Below, piece after piece: positions 55,126-64,000 of a stretch of DNA of 64,000 nt. Position 1 is the stretch's first letter; each line of letters starts with the position of its first letter. The position numbers and the translations under genes are program-made. Origin of the DNA: Lysobacterales bacterium (GTDB lineage Bacteria; Pseudomonadota; Gammaproteobacteria; Xanthomonadales; Marinicellaceae); assembly GCA_026988115.1 (NCBI GenBank), contig JALSLV010000112.1:1-64000 (forward strand), written 5' to 3'. The notes below the pieces were generated by a model that was not told the DNA's origin, searched no databases, and saw only the letters and a program-made list of their open reading frames with translations.

Positions 55126-56270
55126 TGAAAAAAAATTATCTTAAAGCCTATTCCTTGGTTGAAATGTCACTTGTTTTAGTGGTGATTGGAATCATTGGGT
55201 TTTTTAGTCTTAAATTTCTAACTGAGATTGGAACACAAACACTTAATCAGCAATTTAAAAATGAATTAGAACGAGCCAATGAAGCTTTAATTGGGTTTGC
55301 TTTATCCAATAGTCGCCTGCCTTGCCCAGACACCAATAATGATGGCGATGAAGACTGTGCTATCGCTAATAAACAGGGGTTTTTGCCAGTTAACACCTTA
55401 GGAATCGAGTCAACAAATCAAAGTAAAAAAGGCCTGTCTATTCGTTATGGAGTCTACAGAAAAGCAAGTGCCACCTTGTTAAATGATATGGATTTAGCTC
55501 AACTTAAGGGTCGTTATGAACCCTTATTACCGAATTCAGAGACTTCAAATCAACTCGGGGGTTTGGATTTTTGTTTTGCCTTAAAAAAAGCCAGCCTTAG
55601 TGCTGCAGATAACAGTCAAATCAATATAGGTACTGCTGCGATTAATGTGGCATATGTGCTAGCAGGTGCTGGATTAATAGATGCTAATAATGATGGCAAT
55701 CTGTTTGATGGAGTCAATGCGACGGGTGTTAAATTTGAAAAGCCACATAAATCGCATAAAAACAATTACGATGATAATGTTGTGGCAATGAGCTTTAATG
55801 GTTTGTCAGGAACTCTGAATTGCCCAAAAGTTTTATCGCAGACCAATGGAGCGGCGAGGGCTAGTTTTGCTGCATATGATATGTGGTTGTTGGCAACACA
55901 GTACAAAGAATTTAGAGACTTTAACGTCGCGTATTTACAAAGCATGTTAAAAGTCGCGGAAAGTAATCGGGACCTTGCCTTAGCTGGTGTCGCCTTAGCC
56001 TTATTATCGACAGCGATAGCAGCAGCCGATGTGGCAATGGACTTTACTGGTGCCAGTGCGATTGGTATAACCTTGGCATTATTGGCAACAGCCGATGCAG
56101 CTTACGCATTGGTGCAAGCCATTCAAGGAGTGGCAGATGCTCAACAAGATGTGGCGGACGCTGTGCAACAACAAAATGAAGCCATAGCCTCATTGGCACA
56201 AGCCTTAGCATTTAAAGATGCCAAATTAGTGCAGGTGAAGACTTTAGATCAAAGAGGATTAATTCGATGA
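55125..56270 (+). CDS. Prepilin, family B, with Ala-rich C-terminal extension (second)
   Basis: 381 residues; it overlaps the previous stop by one base (TAATG). A very short leader (MKKNYLKA), then YSLVEMSLVLVVIGIIG. Family B head: LPCPDTNNDGDEDC, LPVNTLG, IRYGVYRKASA, MDLAQLKGRYEPLLP, LDFCFALKK, LAGAGLIDANNDGNLFDGVN, YDDNVVAMSFNGLSG. The C-terminal 100 residues are Ala-rich with a hydrophobic stretch (LALAGVALALLSTAIAAADV, TLALLATADAAYALV) then a coiled coil (AQQDVADAVQQQNEAIASLA). The heads of this, the previous and the next gene are clearly homologous. Confidence 0.85.
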   Translation: MKKNYLKAYSLVEMSLVLVVIGIIGFFSLKFLTEIGTQTLNQQFKNELERANEALIGFALSNSRLPCPDTNNDGDEDCAIANKQGFLPVNTLGIESTNQSKKGLSIRYGVYRKASATLLNDMDLAQLKGRYEPLLPNSETSNQLGGLDFCFALKKASLSAADNSQINIGTAAINVAYVLAGAGLIDANNDGNLFDGVNATGVKFEKPHKSHKNNYDDNVVAMSFNGLSGTLNCPKVLSQTNGAARASFAAYDMWLLATQYKEFRDFNVAYLQSMLKVAESNRDLALAGVALALLSTAIAAADVAMDFTGASAIGITLALLATADAAYALVQAIQGVADAQQDVADAVQQQNEAIASLAQALAFKDAKLVQVKTLDQRGLIR

Positions 56271-57475
56271 GAAAAATAAGAGGTTATTCACTTGTAGAAT
56301 TGAGTGTTGTGTTAATAATATTGGGTGTAATTGTTTCACTGCTTTATACTTATTATCCCAGGTCACAAAATGTCAAACAGCATATAGTTAAATCTTTTAA
56401 TACCGAAGACATCGATAATGCCTTAATTGGATTTATGTATTCGCATGGCCGCATGCCTTACCCCGATACAAACGGCAGTGGAGTGGAAAATATTGGAGCG
56501 ACAAGAGGAACAGTTCCCAACATAACCTTGGGTTTACCCGAGAAGCCTGTCAACGAATTTAATATTCCTTTAGTTTACTCTATCTTTAGAAAACCCAATG
56601 CTGACAACCAACTGGATGCGGACTTGGGTATTAATAAGGACAGACTGTATGCACTTTTACCAACAGGCACGAGAACAGCGGCGTTAACACCGTTAAACCA
56701 ATCCAACACTATTGATTTTTGTTTTGCCTTGAAAACAGCAGCCAATATTGCGGTTAATGATGCGTCCTCTTTATTTGTTTCAAAGCCCCTTTACAATCGC
56801 AATGTGGCTTACGTTTTAGTTGATGTTGGTGCAACTGATGCCGATGGTGATGGCAATTTATTGGATGGTCTGAATGCCAGTGGGATTAATTTTGAAGTGG
56901 CAACTAAAGCAAAATCTTTAACCTACGATGATCAGGTTAATTCCAAAGAGTTTTCTGAATTATTTGGCGCTCTGGCATGTGGTTCTGTTATCTCAGCGGC
57001 TTTACATGCACACGATAATGCTGTTTTGGCTGCAGATATGATGCATACTTCTTTTGTTGATTACAGTCGATTATTAGCCTTATCAAAAGACCTTGCCGAT
57101 ATTGGTACGCTTTTATCCACAGCCGCCATACTTCAAGCGGTTGCAGGAATTTCGGATTCTGCATCAGCTGGAGCGACAGCTTTGGCAGAGACCCTAATTC
57201 CACCACCTGCCGTATTTCAGGCGCAAGGGAGCTTGGCTTTGGGTTTAATTGCTGCCTCTGCGGTTGTTGCCACAGCCTCGACAGTGGCAGCAGCATTAAC
57301 TCAAGCCTCAGCAGATGATGCACTTCAAGCGGTGAAAGATGCTCAGGCCTGTTTTGATAATGGCACAGGGCCTGTTTGTACCAACGGACAAACAGGAAAT
57401 TTTGTATCGAAACTAGCCAACTTAACAACAATAATTAGGGCAAATGCCATTGCCGCAGATAATGCAGGATTATAG
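56267..57475 (+). CDS. Prepilin, family B, with Ala-rich C-terminal extension (third)
   Basis: 402 residues; ATGA overlap with the previous gene. A six-residue leader MRKIRG, then YSLVELSVVLIILGVIV. Family B head: MPYPDTNGSGVEN, VPNITLGL, LVYSIFRKPNA, LDADLG, IDFCFALKT, YVLVDVGATDADGDGNLLDG, YDDQVNSKEFSELFG. The C-terminal part has two Ala-rich hydrophobic stretches (about 290-345, for example ALGLIAASAVVATASTVAAA) and ends in a short helix with a Cys pair (QACFDNGTGPVC). Third of three tandem extended prepilins, all in one transcript. Confidence 0.85.
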   Translation: MRKIRGYSLVELSVVLIILGVIVSLLYTYYPRSQNVKQHIVKSFNTEDIDNALIGFMYSHGRMPYPDTNGSGVENIGATRGTVPNITLGLPEKPVNEFNIPLVYSIFRKPNADNQLDADLGINKDRLYALLPTGTRTAALTPLNQSNTIDFCFALKTAANIAVNDASSLFVSKPLYNRNVAYVLVDVGATDADGDGNLLDGLNASGINFEVATKAKSLTYDDQVNSKEFSELFGALACGSVISAALHAHDNAVLAADMMHTSFVDYSRLLALSKDLADIGTLLSTAAILQAVAGISDSASAGATALAETLIPPPAVFQAQGSLALGLIAASAVVATASTVAAALTQASADDALQAVKDAQACFDNGTGPVCTNGQTGNFVSKLANLTTIIRANAIAADNAGL

Positions 57476-57479
57476 AGAA

Positions 57480-58172
57480 ATGAAAAATCAAAAAATATTA
57501 AGAAATACTCAGGGTTTTACTCTAATAGAAATGTCGATTGTCCTTATTGTAATTGGGCTTATTTTAGGTGCAGTTTCAATTGGAAAAGACTTGCAGCGTA
57601 ATGCTGTCTATCAAAAAATTAGTCAGTCCTTTATTCAAGGTTGGGCATTAGCGTATCAAAACCACTTTGATAGAGTTAATTTAGTTGTTGCCGATAACCC
57701 TTTAGCTCCAACTCTGATGGTTAACTCCAATACTGGTGAAATTTGTGGGTTGCCCTTGCAAAGTGCAATGGATGTTGCGGGTGTAGAAATGCCACCAGGA
57801 AGAGCTGAAGGCTCAGAAGATAAGTACGTCTATCTTGATACCAATGGCAATCCTCAACAAATTGAAGTGTGTTTTGATAATATTCCTTGGTCAGTTGATG
57901 GGTTAACAGCAGGCACTTACATGTTGCGCAATAAAAATGTCATGGTTATTAAGGGCATCACACCTGATTTAGCTCGATTGTTGGACAATTCGGTTGATGG
58001 AATTGCTGATGCCCGATTTGGGAAATTTAGAGAGTCACAGTACGCCAATAATACCGCATCCACACAACGGCTGTGGAGCAAAACAAATACTCAAAATTTT
58101 ACCAATGCAAACATCAACCAAGATGAATCCCAAGTGGCAATTATGACAGCGTATTATTTAATGCCTGAATAA
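57480..58172 (+). CDS. Prepilin, family A (third copy)
   Basis: 230 residues from the ATG at 57480; the ORF-track start at 57444 lies in the previous gene. Leader MKNQKILRNTQG, then FTLIEMSIVLIVIGLILG. It shares SIGKDLQRNAVYQKISQSFI, EMPPGRAEGSEDKYVY, NPQQIEVCF, VIKGITPDLARLLDNSVDG and the two cysteines with the pair at 40262 and 41037. So the operon begins and ends with the same prepilin family. It ends 12 bases before the convergent greA. Confidence 0.85.
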   Translation: MKNQKILRNTQGFTLIEMSIVLIVIGLILGAVSIGKDLQRNAVYQKISQSFIQGWALAYQNHFDRVNLVVADNPLAPTLMVNSNTGEICGLPLQSAMDVAGVEMPPGRAEGSEDKYVYLDTNGNPQQIEVCFDNIPWSVDGLTAGTYMLRNKNVMVIKGITPDLARLLDNSVDGIADARFGKFRESQYANNTASTQRLWSKTNTQNFTNANINQDESQVAIMTAYYLMPE

Positions 58173-58184
58173 CCTATCGTGCGG

Positions 58185-58658
58185 TTAAATGTATTTAACT
58201 TCAGTGATGTAATAAGTTTTTGTGCCGCCTGGTGTTTGCACTTCAACTTCATCATCCAATTCTTTGCCGATTAATGCTCGGGCAATAGGAGAGGAAATTG
58301 AAATCTGACCTTGATCAATATCCGCTTCGACATCACCAACAATTTGGTAAGTTACTTCATTTTCATCATCGTCTTCGAGAGTTACTGTAGCACCAAATAC
58401 CACTTTATTACCAACATTCAAACTATGAATATCAATGATTTGAGCATTTGAGATTGTGCCTTCTAAATATTTGATGCGTGCTTCATTCATGCCATGTTCT
58501 TCACGAGCCGCATGGTATTCGGCATTTTCTTTTAAATCACCGTGTGCACGAGCTTCAGCCACGGCTTCAATAATACGCGGTCTTTCAACTGTTTTAAGTC
58601 TTTTTAATTCTTCTTTTAATCGTTCTGCACCAGTTGCAGTTAATGGAGCTAATGCCAT
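58185..58658 (-). CDS. greA: Transcription elongation factor GreA
   Basis: 157 residues from the ATG at 58658, which has GAGGAT upstream; the ATG at 58670 would add four residues. It has the N-terminal coiled coil ([20 protein letters not shown], with [17 protein letters not shown], the tip acidic residues) and the C-terminal FKBP-like domain ([20 protein letters not shown], ending in a Gly-rich turn [10 protein letters not shown]). It stimulates cleavage of backtracked RNA by RNA polymerase. It follows carB by 21 bases, the common carAB-greA order. Confidence 0.95.
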   Translation of the reverse strand: MALAPLTATGAERLKEELKRLKTVERPRIIEAVAEARAHGDLKENAEYHAAREEHGMNEARIKYLEGTISNAQIIDIHSLNVGNKVVFGATVTLEDDDENEVTYQIVGDVEADIDQGQISISSPIARALIGKELDDEVEVQTPGGTKTYYITEVKYI

Positions 58659-58679
58659 TTTTATCCTCATGTCCTGTAG

Positions 58680-61600
58680 TTATTCACTTAAATCGTGTAG
58701 TTCATCAAGTGAGTATATTTCTTGTTTATTTAAATACTTATACGCTTCTAAGGTTGCTGCAGCACCGTAGATCGTGGTGGAATAATTTATATTTTGTTGC
58801 AGAGCTTCGCGACGTATAGAGTATGAATCCGATATGGCTCCAGAGCCTTCGGTTGTGTTGATGATGAATTCTATTTCTTTTGACTTGATTTTGTCAACAA
58901 TATGAGGCCTGCCTTCCAAAACTTTATTCACTCTTTCGCAATATAAGCCGTTTTTACGTAATAATTGGCAAGTTCCGCCTGTAGCAACTAAATCAAATCC
59001 CATGTCTTGTAGTTTTTTTGCAAGTGGTATAACTTGTTGTTTATCCGCTTCACGAACTGAGATAAATGCCGTTCCTTGCAGTGGCATAGATGTGTCACTG
59101 GCTTGTTTGGAACGTGCTACTGCTGCACCGAAAGTTTTACCAATGCCCATCACTTCGCCGGTGGAACGCATTTCTGGACCAAGTATTGGATCAACACCGG
59201 GAAATTTAAGAAAAGGGAATACGGGTTCTTTGATGGAATAATGGTTAAGTTTTAATCGTTGCTTAACATTTTGTTGTTTTAAACTGATACCAGCCATGCA
59301 GCGAGCGGCAATTTTTGCCAGTGGTAATCCGCTGGCCTTAGAAACAAAGGGCACAGTACGCGAGGCACGAGGGTTAACCTCTAAAATGTAAATGTCTTCG
59401 CCTTGAATGGCAAATTGGGTATTCATTAAACCAATCACCCCCAGTTCTTTTGCCATTAAACCCGATTGTCTGCCCAATTCCTTTTGCACCTCATCGGATA
59501 AGGAAAAAGGTGGAATACAACAAGAAGAATCTCCCGAATGCACACCTGCTTGTTCGATATGTTCCATAATGCCGCCGATAAATACATCTTGCCCGTCGCA
59601 GATAATATCCACATCGACTTCAATGGCATGGTCTAAAAATCTGTCTAAAAGAATAGGGGAATCATTGGAGATTTTAACCGCTTCTTTCATGTAGCGATTG
59701 AGTTCGTTATCGTTATGCACTATTTCCATCGCTCGACCACCCAGCACAAAAGAAGGGCGAACCACCAAAGGATAGCCGACTTGATTCGCCAATTCGACTG
59801 CTTCTTCAACATTTTTAGCAATGCGATTAGGCGGTTGTTTGAGGTCGAGTTTATCCAACATGGCTTTGAATAACTCGCGGTCTTCTGCCCTATCAATGCA
59901 TTCAGGTTGCGAACCAATAATCGGCACACCCGCCGCTTTTAAACCATTGGCTAAATTTAACGGCGTTTGTCCACCGTATTGCACAATCACGCCATACGGT
60001 TTTTCGATGTTGACGATTTCTAACACGTCTTCATGGGTTAGAGGTTCAAAATACAAACGATTTGCCGTGTCGTAATCGGTGGAAACGGTTTCAGGGTTGC
60101 AATTGACCATGATGGTCTCAAAACCATCTTCCTTTAGTGCCAATGCTGCATGTACACAACAATAATCAAACTCAATGCCTTGCCCAATGCGGTTGGGGCC
60201 TCCGCCTAAAATCATGATTTTCTTGTTGTTGGTCGGGCGTGCTTCGCAGTGCGCTTCGTAAGTGGAGTAAAAATAATCAGTGGTGGCATCAAACTCTGCC
60301 GCACAGGAATCCACTCTTTTGTAAACGGGACGAATGTTAAAATCATGGCGAAGTTGCGTGAGTTTCTTTTCGCTTGTGCCCATGAGTTCAGCAATGCGAC
60401 TATCGGAAAATCCCAGTTGTTTAATCGCCAGCATTTGCCTAGCATTAATATCATTGCTTTGTTTAATGGCGTGTTCAACTTTAATAATGTGTTCTATTTC
60501 GGCTAAAAACCACGGGTCAATTTTACTGATGGCAAACAATTTATCGACGCTATAGCCCAAACGCAAAGCATCGGCAACATAGAGCAAGCGGTCTTGAGTT
60601 GGCTCACGTAATTCTGTATTCAAATCAAAGCCTTTGTCTAAATCTGTTTGGTTGACAAGTGAATTCAAACCATTTAAGCCTGTTTCCAAACCACGCAGGG
60701 CTTTTTGTAAAGATTCGGCAAAGGTGCGTCCAATCGCCATCACTTCACCAACAGATTTCATTTGTGTGGTCAGGTGATTATCGGCTTTGGCAAATTTCTC
60801 AAAAGCAAAACGTGGTATTTTGGTGACCACATAATCAATACTTGGCTCAAAGGAAGCGGGCGTGGCACCGCCTGTTATTTCGTTCTGTAGTTCATCAAGT
60901 GTGTAGCCCACAGCCAATTTAGCTGCTACTTTGGCAATCGGAAAACCTGTAGCTTTGGAAGCAAGAGCCGATGAACGTGAAACCCGTGGGTTCATTTCTA
61001 TCACAATTACTCGTCCATTTTCAGGGTTAATAGAAAATTGCACATTTGAACCACCCGTATCGACACCAATTTTACGCAAAACTGCCAAAGAAGCATCCCG
61101 CAAAATTTGGTATTCCTTGTCGGTTAAGGTTTGGGCTGGAGCAACCGTGATGGAATCACCGGTATGCACGCCCATTGGGTCGAGGTTTTCAATCGAACAA
61201 ATAATAATGCAATTGTTTTTTTTATCACGCACCACTTCCATTTCGAACTCTTTCCAACCCAATAGTGACTCTTCGAGCAATACTTCAGTGGTTGGTGATA
61301 ATTTCAAACCATTGGCTGTAATGTCTTCAAACTCTTCTAAATTATAAGCAATGCCACCACCTGAGCCTCCCATGGTAAAGGAAGGGCGAATAATCACAGG
61401 ATAGCCGATTTGCTTTTGAGCGATGCGGGCTTCTTCAATATCGTGCACAAGAAAGGACAAAGGCGTGCCAAGACCAATTTCGGTCATGGCTTTTTTAAAT
61501 AACTCGCGGTCCTCAGCCATATCAATGGCCTCACGTGTTGCACCAATCATTTCCACACCAAATTTCTCCAAAACTCCATGTGAAACTAAATCAAGAGAGC

Positions 61601-61892
61601 AATTTAATGCGGTTTGCCCACCCATTGTCGGTAATAAGGCATCGGGGCGTTCTTGTTCGATAATTTTAGCAACGGTTTGCCAGTTTATTGGTTCGATAAA
61701 TATTTTGTTTGCTGTTTCGGGGTCGGTCATGATAGTGGCAGGATTGGAATTAACCAAAATAACTTTGTAGCCTTCATCCATTAAGGCTTTGCACGCTTGC
61801 GTGCCAGAATAATCAAACTCACAAGCTTGTCCAATGACAATCGGACCTGCGCCTAACACCAAGATGCTTTTTATATCACTGCGTTTAGGCAT
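58680..61892 (-). CDS. carB: Carbamoyl-phosphate synthase large subunit
   Basis: 1070 residues, full length. It has duplicated ATP-grasp halves: [20 protein letters not shown] at the start and the second copy [20 protein letters not shown] at about 555, then the allosteric MGS-like domain near the end ([13 protein letters not shown]). Metal and ATP motifs include [20 protein letters not shown] and [20 protein letters not shown]. It makes carbamoyl phosphate from glutamine-derived ammonia, bicarbonate and two ATP, for arginine and pyrimidines. It overlaps carA by 8 bases. Confidence 0.96.
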   Translation of the reverse strand: MPKRSDIKSILVLGAGPIVIGQACEFDYSGTQACKALMDEGYKVILVNSNPATIMTDPETANKIFIEPINWQTVAKIIEQERPDALLPTMGGQTALNCSLDLVSHGVLEKFGVEMIGATREAIDMAEDRELFKKAMTEIGLGTPLSFLVHDIEEARIAQKQIGYPVIIRPSFTMGGSGGGIAYNLEEFEDITANGLKLSPTTEVLLEESLLGWKEFEMEVVRDKKNNCIIICSIENLDPMGVHTGDSITVAPAQTLTDKEYQILRDASLAVLRKIGVDTGGSNVQFSINPENGRVIVIEMNPRVSRSSALASKATGFPIAKVAAKLAVGYTLDELQNEITGGATPASFEPSIDYVVTKIPRFAFEKFAKADNHLTTQMKSVGEVMAIGRTFAESLQKALRGLETGLNGLNSLVNQTDLDKGFDLNTELREPTQDRLLYVADALRLGYSVDKLFAISKIDPWFLAEIEHIIKVEHAIKQSNDINARQMLAIKQLGFSDSRIAELMGTSEKKLTQLRHDFNIRPVYKRVDSCAAEFDATTDYFYSTYEAHCEARPTNNKKIMILGGGPNRIGQGIEFDYCCVHAALALKEDGFETIMVNCNPETVSTDYDTANRLYFEPLTHEDVLEIVNIEKPYGVIVQYGGQTPLNLANGLKAAGVPIIGSQPECIDRAEDRELFKAMLDKLDLKQPPNRIAKNVEEAVELANQVGYPLVVRPSFVLGGRAMEIVHNDNELNRYMKEAVKISNDSPILLDRFLDHAIEVDVDIICDGQDVFIGGIMEHIEQAGVHSGDSSCCIPPFSLSDEVQKELGRQSGLMAKELGVIGLMNTQFAIQGEDIYILEVNPRASRTVPFVSKASGLPLAKIAARCMAGISLKQQNVKQRLKLNHYSIKEPVFPFLKFPGVDPILGPEMRSTGEVMGIGKTFGAAVARSKQASDTSMPLQGTAFISVREADKQQVIPLAKKLQDMGFDLVATGGTCQLLRKNGLYCERVNKVLEGRPHIVDKIKSKEIEFIINTTEGSGAISDSYSIRREALQQNINYSTTIYGAAATLEAYKYLNKQEIYSLDELHDLSE

Positions 61893-63057
61893 TATTATTC
61901 TCCTGCATGGCTTTTATAAAAGGCAGAAATAGTTTTTTCGCATCGTGCGGGCCAGGACTTGCCTCAGGATGCCCTTGAAAACTATAGGCAAAACAATCAC
62001 GGCGTTTAATGCCTTGCACCGAATCATCAAATAAGGATTTATGTGTGATTTGTAAGTTTTCAGGAATAACACTTTCATCCACCGCAAAACCGTGATTTTG
62101 TGAGGTTATCATCACCTCAGTTGTGGCTAAATCTTGTACGGGATGATTGGCACCATGATGCCCAAACTTCATTTTCATGGTTTTTGCTCCACTGGCAAGT
62201 GCGAGAATTTGATGACCTAAACAGATGCCGAACAGAGGAATGCCCGATTTTAAAAAGTGTTGTGTCGCATTAATCGCATAATCACAAGCCGCAGGGTCGC
62301 CCGGACCATTGGATAAAAAGATGCCATCAGGTTTCATGGCTAACACATCTTCTGCTGATGTATCGGCTGGAACAACGCTAATGTTACAACCCAAATCAGC
62401 AAGTATACGTAAGATATTGTGTTTGACACCAAAATCGTAGCATACCACTTTATAATTGTTTGTTGGTGTTTCATTGAAGTCGTTAGTGGCTAAATCAAAT
62501 TCTCCACCTTGCATCCATTGGTAGGTTTCTTTGCAAGTCACTTCGATGGCTAAATCTTTACTTTCCAAACCTGCAAAACCTTTAGCGAGTTCAACCGCTT
62601 TTTGCTCATCAATGTCTTTTGTCATGATACAGGCTTTCATTGCCCCTTTTTTACGTAAAATTTGGGTTAATTCTCGTGTGTCGATTTTGGCAATGGCAAC
62701 AATTTTATTGTTCTCAAGGTATTTATCAAGGCTTATTTGCTTGCGCCAAGAGCTGGCTAACTTGGGTAAATCCCTGATGACCAAACCTTTAATATGCAGT
62801 TTTTCAGATTCGACATCAGCGCTATTGCAACCCGTATTGCCAATATGTACATAAGTTAAGGTAACGATTTGTTCGGCATACGAAGGATCGGTTAAAATCT
62901 CTTGGTAACCCGTCATGGCGGTATTGAAAACGATTTCACCAACGCTATTGTCGTTAAAACCAATGGAAATTCCTGAAAATACTGTGCCATCTTCAAGGGC
63001 GAGAATTGCTTTATTTTGTCCAGCAAAAAGAACAGAATCTAAGTTTGATTCGTGCAT
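61885..63057 (-). CDS. carA: Carbamoyl-phosphate synthase small subunit
   Basis: 390 residues. The N-terminal CarA-specific domain ([40 protein letters not shown]) is followed by a class I glutamine amidotransferase domain with [16 protein letters not shown] (catalytic Cys), and a late catalytic His/Glu in [15 protein letters not shown]. It supplies ammonia to CarB. No Arg-rich leader or attenuator is visible upstream, unlike the arg operon at 11756; regulation of carAB is therefore probably different. Confidence 0.95.
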   Translation of the reverse strand: MHESNLDSVLFAGQNKAILALEDGTVFSGISIGFNDNSVGEIVFNTAMTGYQEILTDPSYAEQIVTLTYVHIGNTGCNSADVESEKLHIKGLVIRDLPKLASSWRKQISLDKYLENNKIVAIAKIDTRELTQILRKKGAMKACIMTKDIDEQKAVELAKGFAGLESKDLAIEVTCKETYQWMQGGEFDLATNDFNETPTNNYKVVCYDFGVKHNILRILADLGCNISVVPADTSAEDVLAMKPDGIFLSNGPGDPAACDYAINATQHFLKSGIPLFGICLGHQILALASGAKTMKMKFGHHGANHPVQDLATTEVMITSQNHGFAVDESVIPENLQITHKSLFDDSVQGIKRRDCFAYSFQGHPEASPGPHDAKKLFLPFIKAMQENNNA

Positions 63058-63169
63058 AATTTAGTTTTTATGAGTGATTATCGGCTGGATGGGTATTTTA
63101 ACTCAAGCAATCTCACTAGTCTAAACAAATTACTAAATATAGGCAGTTTTATCTTAGCCTGAATATTTC

Positions 63170-63229
63170 ATGCAAGAATGGAGTTTATGGGAAGAATGGC
63201 AAAATATATTGGATAAATATCGCTTTTAA
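63170..63229 (+). other. Possible 19-residue small ORF ending in a hairpin
   Basis: ATG at 63170 to TAA at 63227 encodes MQEWSLWEEWQNILDKYRF, an amphipathic Trp/Glu-rich peptide. No Shine-Dalgarno is visible. The stop codon falls inside the hairpin at 63219-63255. It may be a chance ORF; the 367-bp region between carA and the next gene has no other candidate. Confidence 0.25.
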
Positions 63230-63255
63230 CCTAGTTATTCTTAGGTTGAAAGCGA
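63219..63255 (+). terminator. Strong stem-loop with T-run in the carA-DUF2066 gap
   Basis: ATCGCTTTTAACCTA pairs with TAGGTTGAAAGCGAT over 15 bp (one G-U), followed by TTTTATT. It terminates rightward transcription, but the only gene-like element before it is the tiny ORF at 63170. Confidence 0.6.
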
Positions 63256-63424
63256 TTTTATTCAAGATATGAAGCCATTTTTTTCATAAAGCCATTCAGG
63301 TCTAAGCAGTAAACGTAATAATTTTAGGGTAAGCTATTGAAATATATAATAAATACACCTATTACTTACCTCTTGTATGAAATATTCAGGTTAGAGCTTT
63401 ATTTATTAGCCGTAATTAGGGATA

Positions 63425-64000
63425 ATGGCAAATGATACAACTAAAATTATGAGGGATGTTTTGTTTTCTAAAATTACACTGATTGGGATATTGTTATTTG
63501 CCTTTTTTGGCGTGGATGCTACCGCTTTTGATCGAGCGAAAAGTGCCATACTGGTTGAGGATACTAATCTTAATGATTCATTAAAGTTGAAACAAGTCTT
63601 TGCTCAAATAATTGTGAACAATACTGGAGAGACAATATCTGATGTTTTAAATAATCCTGTATTTTTAGAGGCAAATATTAAATCTGGTTTAAAACGTTCC
63701 TATGTGGAGCAAATTGGTCACAACTATTTATCTGATAATAGCCCGTATAAATATTGGTTTTATGCGGTTATGCAAAAAAAGTTTATAGATGAGATAATAG
63801 CTGATGCTCATTTTTCAGTTTTACCTAAAAATCGAGAAAAAATTATGACTTGGGTTGTTGAAAACAATGAAACAAGTCAATCTGAGCTGATCTATGCTTA
63901 TGATGACGAAAGTATCATGTATTGGTTAAAGCATTGGGCTGATGTCATGGGCTTAAACCTTGTTTTTCCTAAAATGGATGAAGTGGATAGCATAAATGTT
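63425..64000 (+). CDS. DUF2066-type exported protein (partial, runs off the window)
   Basis: 192 codons are open to the window end; the ORF is not in the track because it is cut. It starts MANDTTKIMRDVLFSKITL, followed by a hydrophobic signal segment (GILLFAFFGVDATAF). The pattern from DRAKSAILVEDTN through a helical LKQVFAQIIVNNTG to ANIKSGLKRSYVEQIG is that of DUF2066 periplasmic proteins. The start could instead be the ATG at 63449, which would give a more usual signal peptide; AGGG precedes the first ATG. Function unknown. Confidence 0.7.
   Translation, partial: MANDTTKIMRDVLFSKITLIGILLFAFFGVDATAFDRAKSAILVEDTNLNDSLKLKQVFAQIIVNNTGETISDVLNNPVFLEANIKSGLKRSYVEQIGHNYLSDNSPYKYWFYAVMQKKFIDEIIADAHFSVLPKNREKIMTWVVENNETSQSELIYAYDDESIMYWLKHWADVMGLNLVFPKMDEVDSINV

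Noticed and set aside
56988-57431. 147-codon leftward ORF opposite the third extended prepilin
   Set aside because: A shadow of the Ala-rich region with unlikely composition (Leu/Gln/His-rich) and no start signals.
58860-63057. Search for an arginine leader or attenuator upstream of carAB
   Set aside because: No Arg-codon run or terminator pair is present in front of carA in the leftward direction.

Overview
The window is AT-rich chromosomal DNA from a gammaproteobacterium. Three traits point to the Xanthomonadales/Lysobacterales side of the class, most plausibly a Marinicella-like marine bacterium: arginine synthesis through N-acetylcitrulline (acetylornithine carbamoyltransferase), a fused N-acetylglutamate kinase/synthase, and the MurL/MurD2 route to D-Glu in peptidoglycan. 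This is an inference from gene content; no database search was possible.

Layout. 1-2330: a two-gene leftward unit (DUF6502-like protein plus a small secreted GGDGT-repeat protein), a probable small RNA and a glycine-zipper protein. 2396-5651: a fused MurL-MurD2 gene carrying an in-frame palindromic repeat, then a Sel1-like protein. 5808-11542 (leftward): a secreted protein, dapE, a YffB-type reductase, obg and a porin. 11756-18542: the arginine operon (leader peptide, argF', argG, rhuM-fic, argE', argBA, argC). It is preceded by what reads as a ribosome-stalling attenuator with an Arg-rich leader peptide. 18945-23650: a membrane protein, trpS, sodB and a TonB cluster in which one gene is cut by an in-frame stop. 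23781-32120: acyl-CoA dehydrogenase and type II secretion genes gspC, D, E and F with an alpha/beta hydrolase between C and D. 32152-39973: a membrane protein, a hybrid histidine kinase, a secreted M14 carboxypeptidase and ftsEX. 40262-58172: a single 16-gene operon for an MSHA-like type IV pilus machine with seven prepilins of two unusual families. 58185-63057 (leftward): carAB and greA. 63425-64000: the start of a DUF2066 gene.

How it fits together. carAB supplies carbamoyl phosphate, which ArgF' uses in the acetylated arginine pathway. Type II secretion could export the signal-peptide proteins, two of which share a C-terminal FKxSFE ending. The pilus locus carries its own secretin, inner-membrane platform, alignment proteins, peptidoglycan-binding AAA ATPase and assembly ATPase. 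No prepilin peptidase or retraction ATPase lies in the window, so these would have to be supplied from elsewhere.

The strongest candidates for undescribed biology are the arginine attenuator, the pilus locus with its putative Ca-binding, Ala-rich prepilins, and the palindromic repeat that has become part of the MurL coding sequence.
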